A stretch of 47,219 nucleotides of DNA from an uncultured Acidobacteriota bacterium (lineage in GTDB: Bacteria > Acidobacteriota > Blastocatellia > RBC074), in the NCBI GenBank assembly GCA_902825875.1, contig CADECP010000048.1, positions 1-47,219 of the forward strand. Direction: 5' to 3'. Below are positions 8,454 to 17,800 of this stretch, in pieces. A model generated the notes under the pieces. The model did not search any database. It was not told where the DNA came from and saw only the letters and a list, made by a program, of their open reading frames with translations. The translations under genes and the position numbers were made by a program. Positions within the stretch are counted from its first letter, which is position 1; the number at the start of each line of letters is the position of its first letter.

Positions 8454-9122
8454 TTAGTTCATTTGATGCTGGCGTATCCATTGACGAAACGCCTGAGCCG
8501 CATTTCGGGAGCTTTCGGTGATTCCCTGCTCCAGAAACCGGGAAACAACGTCGGCTGACAGGAACGGAAAGGCTCGGCTCTGTTCCGACTCTTCATATTC
8601 ATCGCCTGCCAGAATCCAGATGCGAACCTGACGATGGTGAACTCGCCACAGTTCGGGCACTCCCAATCCGGCATAAATCGGAAACTTGTCCAATGAAGAA
8701 CTGCTGCGATCAATTTCAACGACCAGATCGGGCGGCGGATCAAACGCCAGGTCAACGTTTTCATCCTTGCCCATCACCGCATCGGCGTTTTGAATGTAAA
8801 AGGAGTCGTCCGGTTCCGCGCCTCTGGCCCGCATTTCCTCTTTGTAAGTCGTCGAACCGAGCGATTCGATGTCAATGTCGAGTTCATCGCTTAGAGCAGA
8901 GATGAGGCGGTTGATGACGTTCTTCGGCCTTTCGTGCATTGAAACTGGCGACATAATTTCCATCCTCCCTCGATCATAAAAAACCCGTATGTGGCTGGCC
9001 TCGCCCAAATCGGCAAGCAGGTTTTCGTAATCATCCCACGACACAGCGTCCACACGCAGAGCCATCCCCGGCGTCAATCGTTCGACAGCCTGAAACAGGT
9101 CATTGGCAACAGCGACACTCAT
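8454..9122 (-). CDS. Uma2 family (DUF820) putative endonuclease
   Basis: A protein of 222 residues beginning MSVAVANDLFQAVERL; ATG at 9122 has CGGAGG 5 nt upstream, so the longer open frame was rejected. The PD-(D/E)XK nuclease core is visible: an early Glu in RGRMEIMSP (about 78-86), then PPDLVVEIDRSSSSLDKFPIYAGLGVPELW at about 150-180, giving the D...ExD...K pattern. Uma2 proteins are abundant, often multi-copy, in Cyanobacteria, Planctomycetes and Acidobacteriota; they are predicted nucleases of restriction-like fold whose biological role is not settled. A second member lies at 23.9 kb in this window but differs by a long coiled tail. It is divergent from the TIM-barrel gene across a 164-bp gap. 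Confidence 0.87.
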   Translation of the reverse strand: MSVAVANDLFQAVERLTPGMALRVDAVSWDDYENLLADLGEASHIRVFYDRGRMEIMSPVSMHERPKNVINRLISALSDELDIDIESLGSTTYKEEMRARGAEPDDSFYIQNADAVMGKDENVDLAFDPPPDLVVEIDRSSSSLDKFPIYAGLGVPELWRVHHRQVRIWILAGDEYEESEQSRAFPFLSADVVSRFLEQGITESSRNAAQAFRQWIRQHQMN

Positions 9123-9286
9123 AAAACCTCCGATGAATTCGATTTCAGACGGGCGGATGCTAACACGCGGCTGGATTGCCATAAATGCTTTGAGCTGAAC
9201 TTTCAATCTCCGCAAAGATGGTTTATAGAGTTGCCCGCATCATCACCAATCACTTTCACCAACAAACTCGAAAGGAAACGAAGCTT

Positions 9287-10213
9287 ATGAACCGGAGAGA
9301 TTTTCTGGCAACCGGCACGGCATCCGTTGTCGGAGCAAGCGCGATTGAAGGCTTGGCCGCCACGTCTGCGCCAGCCCACAAATTCAAACTGAATTACGCG
9401 CCACATTTCGGCATGTTCAGGAACCATGCGGGCACGGATTTGGTCGCCCAGTTGCAATTCATGGCTGAACAGGGATTCACCGCTTTGGAAGACAACGGAG
9501 CGCCGGATCGCCCGATTGCCGACCAAGAAACGATCGGCAAGACATTGGCTGATCTGAAAATGACCATGGGCGTGTTTGTGGCGACGAAGGATTTCAATAA
9601 TCCGACCTTTGCCGTCGCCACCTGGAAACCGGAATTGCGCGAACCAATCCTGAAAGACATTCGCAATGCGGTTGACGTTGCCAAGCGCCTGAACGCCAAA
9701 TGGTGTACGGTCGTGCCGGGTTGTTACGACACGCGGTTGGATTGGGATTACCAAACCGCCAGCGTCGTGGATATGTTTCGCCGCTGCGCTGAAATTTGTG
9801 AAAAGGCCGGGTTAGTGATGGTGATGGAACCGCTGAACACTCGCCGCGATCACCCCAAATTGTTCCTGACCAAAATCGGTCAAGGCTATTCAATCTGCCG
9901 CGCGGTCAACAGCCCTTCGGTCAAGATTCTTTACGATATGTATCACCAGCAAATTACCGAAGGAAACATCATCCCGAACATTGATCTGGCTTACAGCGAA
10001 GTCGCGTACTTTCAGGTCGGTGACAATCCGGGCCGCAAAGAACCGACTTCGGGCGAGATGAATTACCGCAACATCTTCAAACACATTCACGGCAAAGGCT
10101 TCACCGGCGTCGTGGGCATGGAACACGGCAACGCAAAACCCGGCAAAGAAGGCGAAAAGGCGTTGATTGACGCTTATGTCTGGTCGGATAGTTTCGACAA
10201 ACCGATGGTCTGA
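9287..10213 (+). CDS. Tat-exported sugar phosphate isomerase/epimerase-like TIM barrel (hydroxypyruvate isomerase type)
   Basis: A protein of 308 residues. ATG at 9287 follows AAAGGAAACG and starts a twin-arginine signal (MNRRDFLATGTASVVGAS). The mature part is an AP-endonuclease-2-type TIM barrel. The metal-binding residues seen are Glu in VMVMEPLNT, Asp in ILYDMYHQQI, His in IHGKGF and Glu in VVGMEHGNAKPG. The MEPLN, DMYHQQ and late MEHG combination is closest to the hydroxypyruvate isomerase (Hyi) branch. The exported location, however, suggests a different periplasmic sugar or sugar-acid substrate, as in many Acidobacteriota and Planctomycetes. The stop codon is followed at once by the AAAGGCA repeat and the next gene on the same strand, so these may form one transcript. 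Confidence 0.83.
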   Translation: MNRRDFLATGTASVVGASAIEGLAATSAPAHKFKLNYAPHFGMFRNHAGTDLVAQLQFMAEQGFTALEDNGAPDRPIADQETIGKTLADLKMTMGVFVATKDFNNPTFAVATWKPELREPILKDIRNAVDVAKRLNAKWCTVVPGCYDTRLDWDYQTASVVDMFRRCAEICEKAGLVMVMEPLNTRRDHPKLFLTKIGQGYSICRAVNSPSVKILYDMYHQQITEGNIIPNIDLAYSEVAYFQVGDNPGRKEPTSGEMNYRNIFKHIHGKGFTGVVGMEHGNAKPGKEGEKALIDAYVWSDSFDKPMV

Positions 10214-10220
10214 TTGGAAA

Positions 10221-10256
10221 GTCAAAAGGCAAATATCAAAAAGCAAAAGGCAAAAG
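10221..10256 (+). repeat. Single-arm copy of the AAAGGCA 7-nt repeat
   Basis: GTCAAAAGGCAAATATCAAA followed by AAGCAAAAGGCAAAAG fills the short gap before the M28 peptidase. Only the purine-rich arm is present. Its last AAAGGCA lies 5 nt before ATG 10259 and could serve as the ribosome binding site. It is the same family as at 22115-22214 and 38527-38640. Confidence 0.85.
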
Positions 10257-10258
10257 TT

Positions 10259-11542
10259 ATGACTCTTTACAATTTTCCGCGCGTGGCTATTTCTTCAACC
10301 GCGCGCGGCATTTTTATGATCGCGTTGTTGGCCGTGTTTTCGCTTCAGGCGTCATCGCAACAAGCAAAACCTCAACCCAAACCCAAAGCGAAACTCACCA
10401 AGAAAACCGCTCCGGCCATTGAACCGGAAGTTCAAGCGGCGTTGGATCGCATTTCAGAAAACTCGTTGCGCGGACATTTGTCGTTCATCGCTTCGGACGC
10501 TTTAGAAGGCCGGGCGACGCCTTCGCGCGGATTGGACATTGCGGCGGAATACATTGCCGCTCAATTTCGCCGCGCCGGTTTGGAACCGGCGGGCGACGCC
10601 AATCAGGCTGGCGAAAAAAGCTTCTTTCAAACCGCTGTCTGGAAGGTGACGAAAAATGGAGAGTTGTATGACGCTGCCACTCAGGATAATTCCGTGCGAA
10701 TGCGATTGCGCGCTCCGCAAATCGAACAACTGACCCAAACTGGCGTCATCACAAAAACTCCGCCGGTCGGCGATCAAAAAGAAGAAACGCTGTCGTTCAA
10801 AACCAGCAACGTGATTGGCATTTTGCGCGGCTCTGATCCGGTGCTGAAAGACACTTACGTTTTGGTGACGGCGCATTACGATCACATCGGAATGACCGCG
10901 GCAATGGCCGGAACCGACACCATCAGCAACGGAGCCAACGATGATGGCAGCGGAACCGTTTCCGTCATCGAACTGGCTACGGCGCTGGCTGGAATGAAAA
11001 CTCGCCCCAAACGCAGCATCGTTTTTATGACCGTCTTTGGCGAAGAACGCGGCTTGCTGGGTTCGCGGTATTACGGCAAAAATCCTGTCTTCCCGCTTGA
11101 TAAAACCATCGCCGACGTAAATCTGGAACACGTTGGACGCACAGACGATGTGGAAGGCGACAAGTCGAATTCGGCTACGCTGACCGGGTTTGATTTTTCG
11201 GATATGGGGCCGATCTTCAAGAAGGCTGGCGAGCTGACAGGCATCAACGTTTACAAACACGAAAAGAACAGCGATTCGTTTTTTGGCCGCAGCGACAATC
11301 AGGCGATGGCTGATTCAGGAGTTCCGGCTCATACGTTGTGCGTGGCCTTTATCTTCCCCGATTACCACAAAGTCGGCGACCATTGGGACAAGATCAATTA
11401 CCCGAATCTGGCCAAAACCAATCGAATGGTAGCGTTGGCTCTGACAATGATCGCCAACAGCGCCGAAGCTCCGAAATGGAACGAAGCGAACGAGAAAACC
11501 AAACGCTACGTTGAAGCGTGGAAAAAGCTTCAGGGCAAATAA
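10259..11542 (+). CDS. M28 family zinc aminopeptidase, exported
   Basis: A protein of 427 residues from ATG 10259; an in-frame TTG 45 bp upstream lies in repeat sequence and is less likely. A hydrophobic segment (GIFMIALLAVFSLQASS) forms the signal, followed by a Lys/Pro linker. The co-catalytic zinc site of M28 peptidases is seen in order: AHYDH (about 205-209), NGANDDGSG with the bridging Asp at about 228, GEERGLLGS with the catalytic Glu at about 262, NLEHVG at about 289, and a final His in FPDYHKVGDHWDKINY. The fourth ligand position is Glu (NLE) where Asp (NLD) is usual; Glu is tolerated in some members. An insertion between the N-terminal helix region and the catalytic domain (about 110-190) fits a PA-like or lid segment. 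It probably trims peptides in the periplasm. It lies in a same-strand run with the isomerase and the aminotransferase. Confidence 0.88.
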   Translation: MTLYNFPRVAISSTARGIFMIALLAVFSLQASSQQAKPQPKPKAKLTKKTAPAIEPEVQAALDRISENSLRGHLSFIASDALEGRATPSRGLDIAAEYIAAQFRRAGLEPAGDANQAGEKSFFQTAVWKVTKNGELYDAATQDNSVRMRLRAPQIEQLTQTGVITKTPPVGDQKEETLSFKTSNVIGILRGSDPVLKDTYVLVTAHYDHIGMTAAMAGTDTISNGANDDGSGTVSVIELATALAGMKTRPKRSIVFMTVFGEERGLLGSRYYGKNPVFPLDKTIADVNLEHVGRTDDVEGDKSNSATLTGFDFSDMGPIFKKAGELTGINVYKHEKNSDSFFGRSDNQAMADSGVPAHTLCVAFIFPDYHKVGDHWDKINYPNLAKTNRMVALALTMIANSAEAPKWNEANEKTKRYVEAWKKLQGK

Positions 11543-11547
11543 GCTTC

Positions 11548-11621
11548 ATCCACGAAGTACACGAAGCGACACGAAGACGGAAAAAAATAAATCTTCGTGG
11601 TTCTTCGTGTACTTCGTGGAT
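11548..11621. repeat. CACGAAG inverted repeat
   Basis: The left arm ATCCACGAAGTACACGAAG starts at 11548, and the complementary right arm CTTCGTGTACTTCGTGGAT ends at 11621. The first 19 nt match perfectly and two further CACGAAG units continue inward. It starts 5 bp after the M28 stop codon and ends 13 bp before the aminotransferase start, so it fills the junction. Confidence 0.88.
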
Positions 11622-11634
11622 TTTTGATTTTGAG

Positions 11635-12807
11635 ATGCAAGAGTCTTATCGAATTCAATCCGTTCAAACGCCCATCATTCCAGTCGTAGGCGAATTGATC
11701 CGCCAGCATCCCGGCACGATTTCTCTGGGTCAGGGAGTCGTCTGGTATCCGCCGCCGCCCGAAGCCTTTGACCAAATCAAAGAGATGCTGGCCGATCCTT
11801 CGCAGCACAAATATCAGGCCGTTCACGGAATTCCCGCGTTGCTGGAACAGATCGAAACCAAGCTGCAAAAAGAAAATGGCATTGAGCTAACCGGCAGCCG
11901 CATCGTCGTCACCGCCGGAGGCAACATGGCTTTTATCAACGCGCTGTTGGCTGTGGCCGACGCTGGCGACGAAGTCATTTTGCAAACGCCGTATTACTTC
12001 AATCACGAGATGGCGATCACGATGGTGAACTGCAAACCGGTGTTGGTTCCGACTGACGAAAATTACCAGCTTCAACCGCGTTTGATTGCCGAAGCCATCA
12101 CCGAACGAACGCGCGCCGTCGTCACTATTTCGCCGAACAATCCGACCGGAGCCGTTTATCCAGAATCGGCGTTGCGCGAAGTGAACGAACTTTGCCGAGC
12201 GCGCGGCATCTATCACATCCACGACGAAGCCTACGAGTATTTCACTTATGGCGATGCGCGACGTTTTTCGCCCGGTTCGATTGACGGAGCCAGCGATTAC
12301 ACGATCTCGCTGTATTCGCTGTCGAAAGCTTACGGATTCGCCAGTTGGCGCATCGGATTTATGGTCATCCCCGAACATCTGTTTTCGGCGGTGAACAAAA
12401 TTCAGGACACGATTTTGATTTGTCCGCCCGTCGTGTCGCAGTTCGCGGCGGTCGGAGCGATGAAAGTCGGCGCGGGTTATTGCCTGGAAAAAGTCGCGCA
12501 ACTTGCCGACGTTCGCCAATTGGTGATGACGGAGCTTGAGCAGTTGAAAGATGTCGCCGTCATTCCGCCTGCCGACGGAGCGTTTTATTTCTTCCTGAAA
12601 TTGGACAGCGAAATGCAGCCGCTGGCTTTGGTCGAACGACTGGTCAAAGAACATCGCGTTGCGGCAATTCCCGGCTCGGCGTTTGGAATGCCAGACGGTG
12701 GAAAAGACGGCTGTTATCTGCGCGTGGCTTACGGAGCCTTGCAACGCGAAACCGTTGCCGAAGGCATTGGCCGATTGGTCAACGGCATCAAAACTATCTT
12801 GAGTTGA
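11635..12807 (+). CDS. Class I/II PLP-dependent aminotransferase
   Basis: A protein of 390 residues beginning MQESYRIQSVQTPIIPVVGEL. The open frame upstream reads only the CACGAAG repeat, so ATG 11635 is chosen although its ribosome site is weak. Fold-type I motifs are in the expected order: ISLGQGVVWYPPP near the N-terminus, GGNMAFINALLAV (phosphate-binding loop), SPNNPTGAVYP, HDEAYEYF (Asp contacting the pyridine nitrogen), SLSKAYGFASWRIGFM (PLP lysine), and YLRVAYG with the carboxylate-binding Arg. It is an AspC/MalY-like cytosolic transaminase; the substrate cannot be read from sequence. There is no matching biosynthetic neighbour, so amino acid catabolism downstream of the peptidases is only a guess. 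Confidence 0.87.
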   Translation: MQESYRIQSVQTPIIPVVGELIRQHPGTISLGQGVVWYPPPPEAFDQIKEMLADPSQHKYQAVHGIPALLEQIETKLQKENGIELTGSRIVVTAGGNMAFINALLAVADAGDEVILQTPYYFNHEMAITMVNCKPVLVPTDENYQLQPRLIAEAITERTRAVVTISPNNPTGAVYPESALREVNELCRARGIYHIHDEAYEYFTYGDARRFSPGSIDGASDYTISLYSLSKAYGFASWRIGFMVIPEHLFSAVNKIQDTILICPPVVSQFAAVGAMKVGAGYCLEKVAQLADVRQLVMTELEQLKDVAVIPPADGAFYFFLKLDSEMQPLALVERLVKEHRVAAIPGSAFGMPDGGKDGCYLRVAYGALQRETVAEGIGRLVNGIKTILS

Positions 12808-12922
12808 GTCAGTACCTGACTGAGGCTTAGGCCAAACTTGTTTTTGGGTGCGTTTTACTTGCGTGACAAGCGTTGCATTTGTGGGGCGCTAGGGTTAGAT
12901 TTTCGGCGACTTGATCTCCAGA

Positions 12923-12936
12923 GCGTCTTGAGACGC
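12923..12936. promoter_or_regulatory. Perfect 14-nt palindrome upstream of the Asp-box gene
   Basis: GCGTCTTGAGACGC lies 38 bp before the start of the propeller gene, in a 166-bp gap that also begins with a fragment resembling the GAGTCAGTACC repeat (12806-12824). It could be an operator or simply part of the leader. No regulator next door points to either. Confidence 0.3.
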
Positions 12937-12973
12937 GAGAACCAACCACAACCAACCGTAGGAGGCCAATGGC

Positions 12974-14170
12974 ATGAAATCAGCAGTGAAAACAAAGGCT
13001 TCGCCGAAGAAAGTTTTGGCTAAAAAAGCCGCACCGAAATCCGTGACCTTGCTTGTCGCCACCAAAAAGGGCGGCTTCATTCTCACGTCCGATCCCAAGC
13101 GACGCGAATGGACGACCAAAGGGCCGTTGTATCTGGGCAACATCGTTCATCACGTCATGCTTGATCCGCGCGATGGGAAAACAATGTTGATGGCGACCAA
13201 AACAGGCCATTTGGGGCCGACGGTGTTTCGTTCGACCAATCAAGGTAAAACCTGGAAAGAAGCCGCCAAGCCACCGGCGTTTGCAAAAGCTGCCGAAGGC
13301 GAGACGGGAAGAACTGTGGATCATGTTTTTTGGTTGACGCCCGGCCACGCTGGCGAACCGGGAGTTTGGTATGCGGGGACTTCGCCGCAAGGACTGTTTC
13401 GATCGGCAGATGGCGGCGACACTTGGGAATCGGTGAAGGGCTTCAACGATCATCCGATGCGTTCGGCGTGGACAGGCGGAGGACAAGACGGCACTCCCGA
13501 TGGCCCCAAAATGCACTCGATCATTGTTGATCCGCGCGATGCCAACCACATGTACATTGGCATGTCCGGCGGCGGAGTTTTTGAAAGCACGAACAAAGGC
13601 GCGGATTGGCACCCGCTCAACGCCGGATGTAAGGTGGATTTCAATCCAGACCCGTACCCAGAATTCGGACAAGACCCACATTGTGTTCGTTTGCATCCGC
13701 AATCGCCGGATATTTTGTACCAGCAAAATCATTGCGGCATTTACCGGATAGATCGCACCGCCGCCGGAGCCGAAAACCAATGGGTTCGCATCGGCGAAAA
13801 GATGCCGAAATCCGTTGGCGACATTGGCTTCCCGATGGTGCTGCATCCGCGCGATCCGAACACGTGCTGGGTCTTCCCGATGGATGGCACGCAGGTTTGG
13901 CCGCGAACCGCGCCCGGAGGCAAACCGGCTGCTTACGTCACGCGCAACGGTGGCAAAAGCTGGCAAAGGCAAGACAACGGTTTGCCAAAACAGCAAGCCT
14001 GGATGACTGTCTTTCGGCAGGCAATGACCGCTGACGCGCACAACCCCGTCGGTTTGTATTTCGGCACGACCTGCGGAGAAATCTGGGCCAGCACCAACGA
14101 AGGCGAAAAATGGACCTGCATCGTTCGGCATTTGCCGCACGTTTACGCGGTCGAAGCGGTCGAACTTTGA
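12974..14170 (+). CDS. Asp-box (BNR/sialidase-type) beta-propeller protein
   Basis: A protein of 398 residues; ATG 12974 has GTAGGAGG upstream. The first 25 residues are Lys/Ala-rich (SAVKTKASPKKVLAKKAAPK) with no export signal, so it is probably cytoplasmic. At least five Asp-box motifs are visible: RSTNQGKTW, RSADGGDTW, ESTNKGADW, RNGGKSW and ASTNEGEKW. They mark blades of a sialidase/VPS10-like propeller, alternating with DPRD turns (MLDPRDGKT, IVDPRDANH, LHPRDPNT). The sialidase Arg triad is not evident, so the label sialidase should be read as a fold description. It is followed on the same strand, after 193 bp of hairpin repeats, by a MoaD/ThiS-like gene. The tight association hints at a joint role that I cannot define. 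Confidence 0.8.
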   Translation: MKSAVKTKASPKKVLAKKAAPKSVTLLVATKKGGFILTSDPKRREWTTKGPLYLGNIVHHVMLDPRDGKTMLMATKTGHLGPTVFRSTNQGKTWKEAAKPPAFAKAAEGETGRTVDHVFWLTPGHAGEPGVWYAGTSPQGLFRSADGGDTWESVKGFNDHPMRSAWTGGGQDGTPDGPKMHSIIVDPRDANHMYIGMSGGGVFESTNKGADWHPLNAGCKVDFNPDPYPEFGQDPHCVRLHPQSPDILYQQNHCGIYRIDRTAAGAENQWVRIGEKMPKSVGDIGFPMVLHPRDPNTCWVFPMDGTQVWPRTAPGGKPAAYVTRNGGKSWQRQDNGLPKQQAWMTVFRQAMTADAHNPVGLYFGTTCGEIWASTNEGEKWTCIVRHLPHVYAVEAVEL

Positions 14171-14174
14171 AGCG

Positions 14175-14346
14175 TGGGACAATTTTTCAAATTGTCCTGC
14201 TACTTCGGAGTGCTGAGGAGTTCAAGCAACCGGGACGGTTTGAATGTGTTCTCTTTTTTTCTGAACGCCAAGAAATTCAATCAAGCGGGACAATTTGAAA
14301 AATTGTCCCACCACCCGATCGGGACAATTTGAAAAATTGTCCCACC
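14175..14346. repeat. Three GGGACAATTT hairpins
   Basis: Three near-perfect hairpins: 14176-14198, 14287-14309 and 14321-14343. Each has a GGGACAATTT arm pairing with AAATTGTCCC, and the second and third are identical. All lie between the propeller and MoaD-like genes. On the plus strand the pairs end in TCCCACC, as do the GGGACAGGTT hairpins near 39.8 kb. They could stall or terminate transcription, or be mobile REP-like units. Confidence 0.9.
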
Positions 14347-14363
14347 AGAAGTGAGAGGTTGCG

Positions 14364-14624
14364 ATGAAAGTTATCATTCCCAGCCCGCTGCTTTCGTATA
14401 CCAATCAGCAAAAAGAAGTTGATGCCGCTGGAACGACCGTCGCCGACGTGCTGGCCGATTTGAACCGCAGCTTTCCCGGCATCCGATTTCGAATGATTGA
14501 CGAACAGGACGCGATTCGTCCGCACATGAAAATTTTCGTCAATGGTGAACAGGTGTTTGCGTTGACGACTTCGTTGAACTCCACCGATGAAGTTCACATC
14601 CTGCAGGCGCTCAGCGGAGGGTAA
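14364..14624 (+). CDS. MoaD/ThiS family sulfur-carrier-like protein
   Basis: A protein of 86 residues with a ubiquitin-like beta-grasp pattern: MKVIIPSPLLSYT at the start, an acidic helix (TVADVLADLNRSFPGI), FVNGEQV in the middle, DEVHILQALSGG at the end. The terminal Gly-Gly is the hallmark of MoaD and ThiS carriers, which are activated by adenylation and loaded with sulfur as a thiocarboxylate. No MoaE, MoeB or ThiG neighbour is present in the window. It is therefore uncertain whether it serves molybdopterin or thiamine synthesis or another sulfur-transfer step together with the adjacent propeller protein. Confidence 0.85.
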   Translation: MKVIIPSPLLSYTNQQKEVDAAGTTVADVLADLNRSFPGIRFRMIDEQDAIRPHMKIFVNGEQVFALTTSLNSTDEVHILQALSGG

Positions 14625-14641
14625 AGGCTGGAGATAAAAAT

Positions 14642-14784
14642 ACGGCGTCGCTTTCAGGCTTGATCGTAATTGCCACTGCCGTTGGCAAAAACGATTTCGC
14701 CGTTTGCGACGCCGTCTGGTTCACTGGCCGTTGACAGGAGAGCAATTCAGCCAGTCGGGGCACCGGTCTCAACCTGAACCGGTG
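14642..14784. other. Structured non-coding stretch after the MoaD-like gene
   Basis: The 274-bp convergent gap has several hairpins: ACGGCGTCGC at 14642-14651 pairs with GCGACGCCGT at 14706-14715, an inner TGCCA/TGGCA hairpin sits at 14671-14687, and CACCGG/CCGGTG lies at 14761-14784. No reading frame is convincing. It may be a structured 3' untranslated region or a small RNA; this is seen only as base-pairing potential. Confidence 0.35.
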
Positions 14785-14853
14785 ATTTGCGACCTCACTC
14801 GTTTAAGCGAGAACGGTCGCCATCAAGTATCAATCGCTTCAAGAAATTTTTGC

Positions 14854-14887
14854 AAAAGGCTGAGCGCAAAATGGCACTCAGCCTTTT
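14854..14887 (-). terminator. Terminator of the S8 protease gene
   Basis: Stem AAAAGGCTGAG / CTCAGCCTTTT with a 12-nt loop, 11 bp after the protease stop codon. The flanks are A-rich and T-rich on both sides, so it may also stop transcription arriving from the MoaD-like side. Confidence 0.85.
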
Positions 14888-14898
14888 GTGTTTTGCGA

Positions 14899-17800
14899 TT
14901 ACTGCACCGACACGTCGTCAATTCGGAACGAGGTGATTAACGAACTGTCAGTGGTTCCGCGGAATTGAATGCGAACGGTTTGTCCGGCGAAAGCCGACAA
15001 ATTGTACGCTCCGCGCAAGGTGTAAGAGTTTGCCGAAGTCACTTTGTTCAAGTTACTGAACGTTGCCAGCGTGCTCAACAAAGTGCCGGATGTGTTGCGG
15101 ACTTCGACAAACAGGCGGTCGAACTGTGTCGTCGTAGTCGTTTCGCTGGAAGTGACGTTTAGGTAGAAGTTCAATCCCGGCGAAGTTCCGCTTGGAATTG
15201 TGATCGTTTGGTACGCCGTTCGTGAAGTGTTGTTGGCTCCGCCCAGAATCAGGTAGCCGGTCCCGGTTCGAGCATTGCCGCCTGTGCTCCAAACCGCTCC
15301 ACCGGTCAGAGTCCAGGGACTGGCGCTGCCTTCAAAACCGCCATTGACAATCAATTGTGAACCGCCAGCCGAACTCACCGTCAGCGTGACAGGAATCGAA
15401 ACCGGCGTATTGGTTGCACCCGTAGCCGAAACCGTGATCGCTCCGTTGTAAGTTCCGGCAGCCAGACCGCTGATATTGACCGAAGCCGTCAATGTCGAAG
15501 GCGCGGTTCCCGAAGCCGGAGTCACCGTCAGCCACGAAGCATTGTCGGTCTGCGTCCAATTCAACGTGCCGGTGCCGGTGTTGGTAATGCTGATGGTTTT
15601 GTTGGCCGGATTCGAACCGCCAGTCGTCGCGGTAAAGCTCAGGCTGGTGGGGCTGACGCCAATGGTCGGCGAAGTCGAAGTGCTGGTGTTGGCGTTGTAA
15701 ATCACCAACGCGAAGTCCTGATCCGTAGTGTCGGCATTGCCCGGTACGCCGTCACCGGCAATGTTCGTCGCTCGAACGGTGACGGTGAAATTGCCAGTCG
15801 CTCCCGCAGGCAGGAAGACGGATTCGACGTTGTTTTTGCCGTCGGCAGTTCCGCCGCTGGTGGAGTTGGCTCCGCTGAACACGTTTCCACGATACGTCAC
15901 ACCGCCAACGGTCACTTCCAGATCGAGGTTGTTGACCCACGGAGCGCCGGTTGTCGGACCAGGAGCGTCAGTCCAGGCCAAGGTCACTCGGAACGGTTGA
16001 GCGGAAGAGGCGACCGAGCCAGTGACTTGATGCGTTGCGCCGGTCGCGCCAAGCACCTGAGTTTGATCCACGCGAATGCGCGCCGCTGTGTCGAATGCTC
16101 GGCCCAAATCCATTCGACCCATTCCCTGATTGTTCGACGGCAAATTGCCGCCCGCGCCGGTTCCGTTCATATACGCCGCTGAATTCATCAACGTCGCTTT
16201 GACCATTGCCGGTGAAGGCGCGCTCAAACCTTTGTTGAGGAAGTCCTGGTAAACCAGCGCCGCTCCGCCAGCAACTGCCGGACAAGAATGCGAGGTTCCC
16301 GACGACCAGCCGTACAGCGTTTGGCCGCTCGGCCAGTATTGATTGCAAACGCTGCTGCCGTCGTAATTCGATTGCGGCACACCGGCTTGAATGTGCGTGC
16401 CGGGAGCGATGATGTCGGGTTTGACGCGACCGTCGCCACCGGCGGAATTCACAGGGCCGCGACTGGAAAAGCTGATGATGTCGTTGGCGCTGTTGGCTCC
16501 GGTGTTGCCGATGCCGCAACCATCGGTTCCGGTTTGACGAACGTTTTCGCCTGCGCCAACGGTGATGACGTTTTTGGCAGTCGAAGGCGTGCTGACTGTG
16601 TTCGATCCCGAACCGTCGTTACCGGCGGCAAAGACTACGGTCAATTGTTGCAACCCAGCCGTGCCGGTTTGCGCGTCGCGGACGATGGCGTCATACGATT
16701 GCGAATTGCTGTCGTAATCGGGAATCGGCGCGCCAGTCGAAGTTTGGAATCCCCACGAGTTCGACGAAATGCGCGATCCGCTGCCATAAGCAGTGCTTTC
16801 CCACGTCGCAGGACTGGAAGAGCCGCTTCCGAAAATCGCCGTCACGCCTACGCGCGCCCAAGGCACAATGCCGAGTCCGTAATTGAACCCAAGCGAATCT
16901 TCATTGGCTGCGCCGGTTCCGGTGTTCAATCCGCCGATGATGTGGGAGTTCAGGAATCCGTGACCGCCTTGAGCGCCGGTCTGATTGGTTGGATTGTTTT
17001 GGAAAGCGACACGCCCCGTGGCCAGATCAGGATGACCAGTCAGCGTGTAAGCATCGTCCACCACGTTGACGGCAAAGCCTGTGAATTGCGAACTGGTGAA
17101 GCCTTTGGTTCCAAGCCAGGCCAGATAACCCGGCCCAGTCGGAGCGTTGCCGGTCAGATTGCCCGCGCTGATTTGCCCTTGAGCTTCGTCCAGTCGGCGA
17201 CGTTCGCCCGCCGGTTCAATCGAAAAGACGTTGTCCTGGCTGGCCAGTTCCATCACCTGCGACAACGGAATGTTCATCGTCACGTTGTGATACTTCAACA
17301 CTTGAGCTTCGCTGATGAAGCGGCGAGCAGTGCGTTTCAGCTCGCTGACCTTGCGTTTGGTGTCTTCGCTGGCGATGAACTGCACGGTGACGTTGACGAA
17401 TTGATCGGCGTCAAAAGCGCGAGCCGCAACCAGCGATTGGCGAACGCGAAACGCCGGTTCGTAATCGCCGACCCATTGCACAAACGATTGTTCGTCTTTC
17501 AACTGAATCAATCGCATGGCTTCGTCGCTGCCGGCGCGAACCACATAAGCATTGTTCGGGACGTAGCTGATGACATCGGCTCCGGTGCGATTGAGTTCGG
17601 TCAGCCATTCATCCTGAATCGGGCCGATGAACTGCACGACGTACAAACCATTGCCCGGACGCGAAAAGTTTTTGCGAGCCACAGCCATTTGCGTCTGGCG
17701 CAAATCGGCGGGCGGTTCTTTGCTGAGCGGTTCGGCATTCGACGTGTCCAACACGTAACCGTTCAACACGATCAAATTCTGTTCGTCGCGTGCGGCAACT

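Noticed and set aside
12980..14182. 400-codon frame opposite the Asp-box propeller
   Set aside because: The sense strand has five Asp boxes and a good ribosome site; the antisense frame has no pattern.
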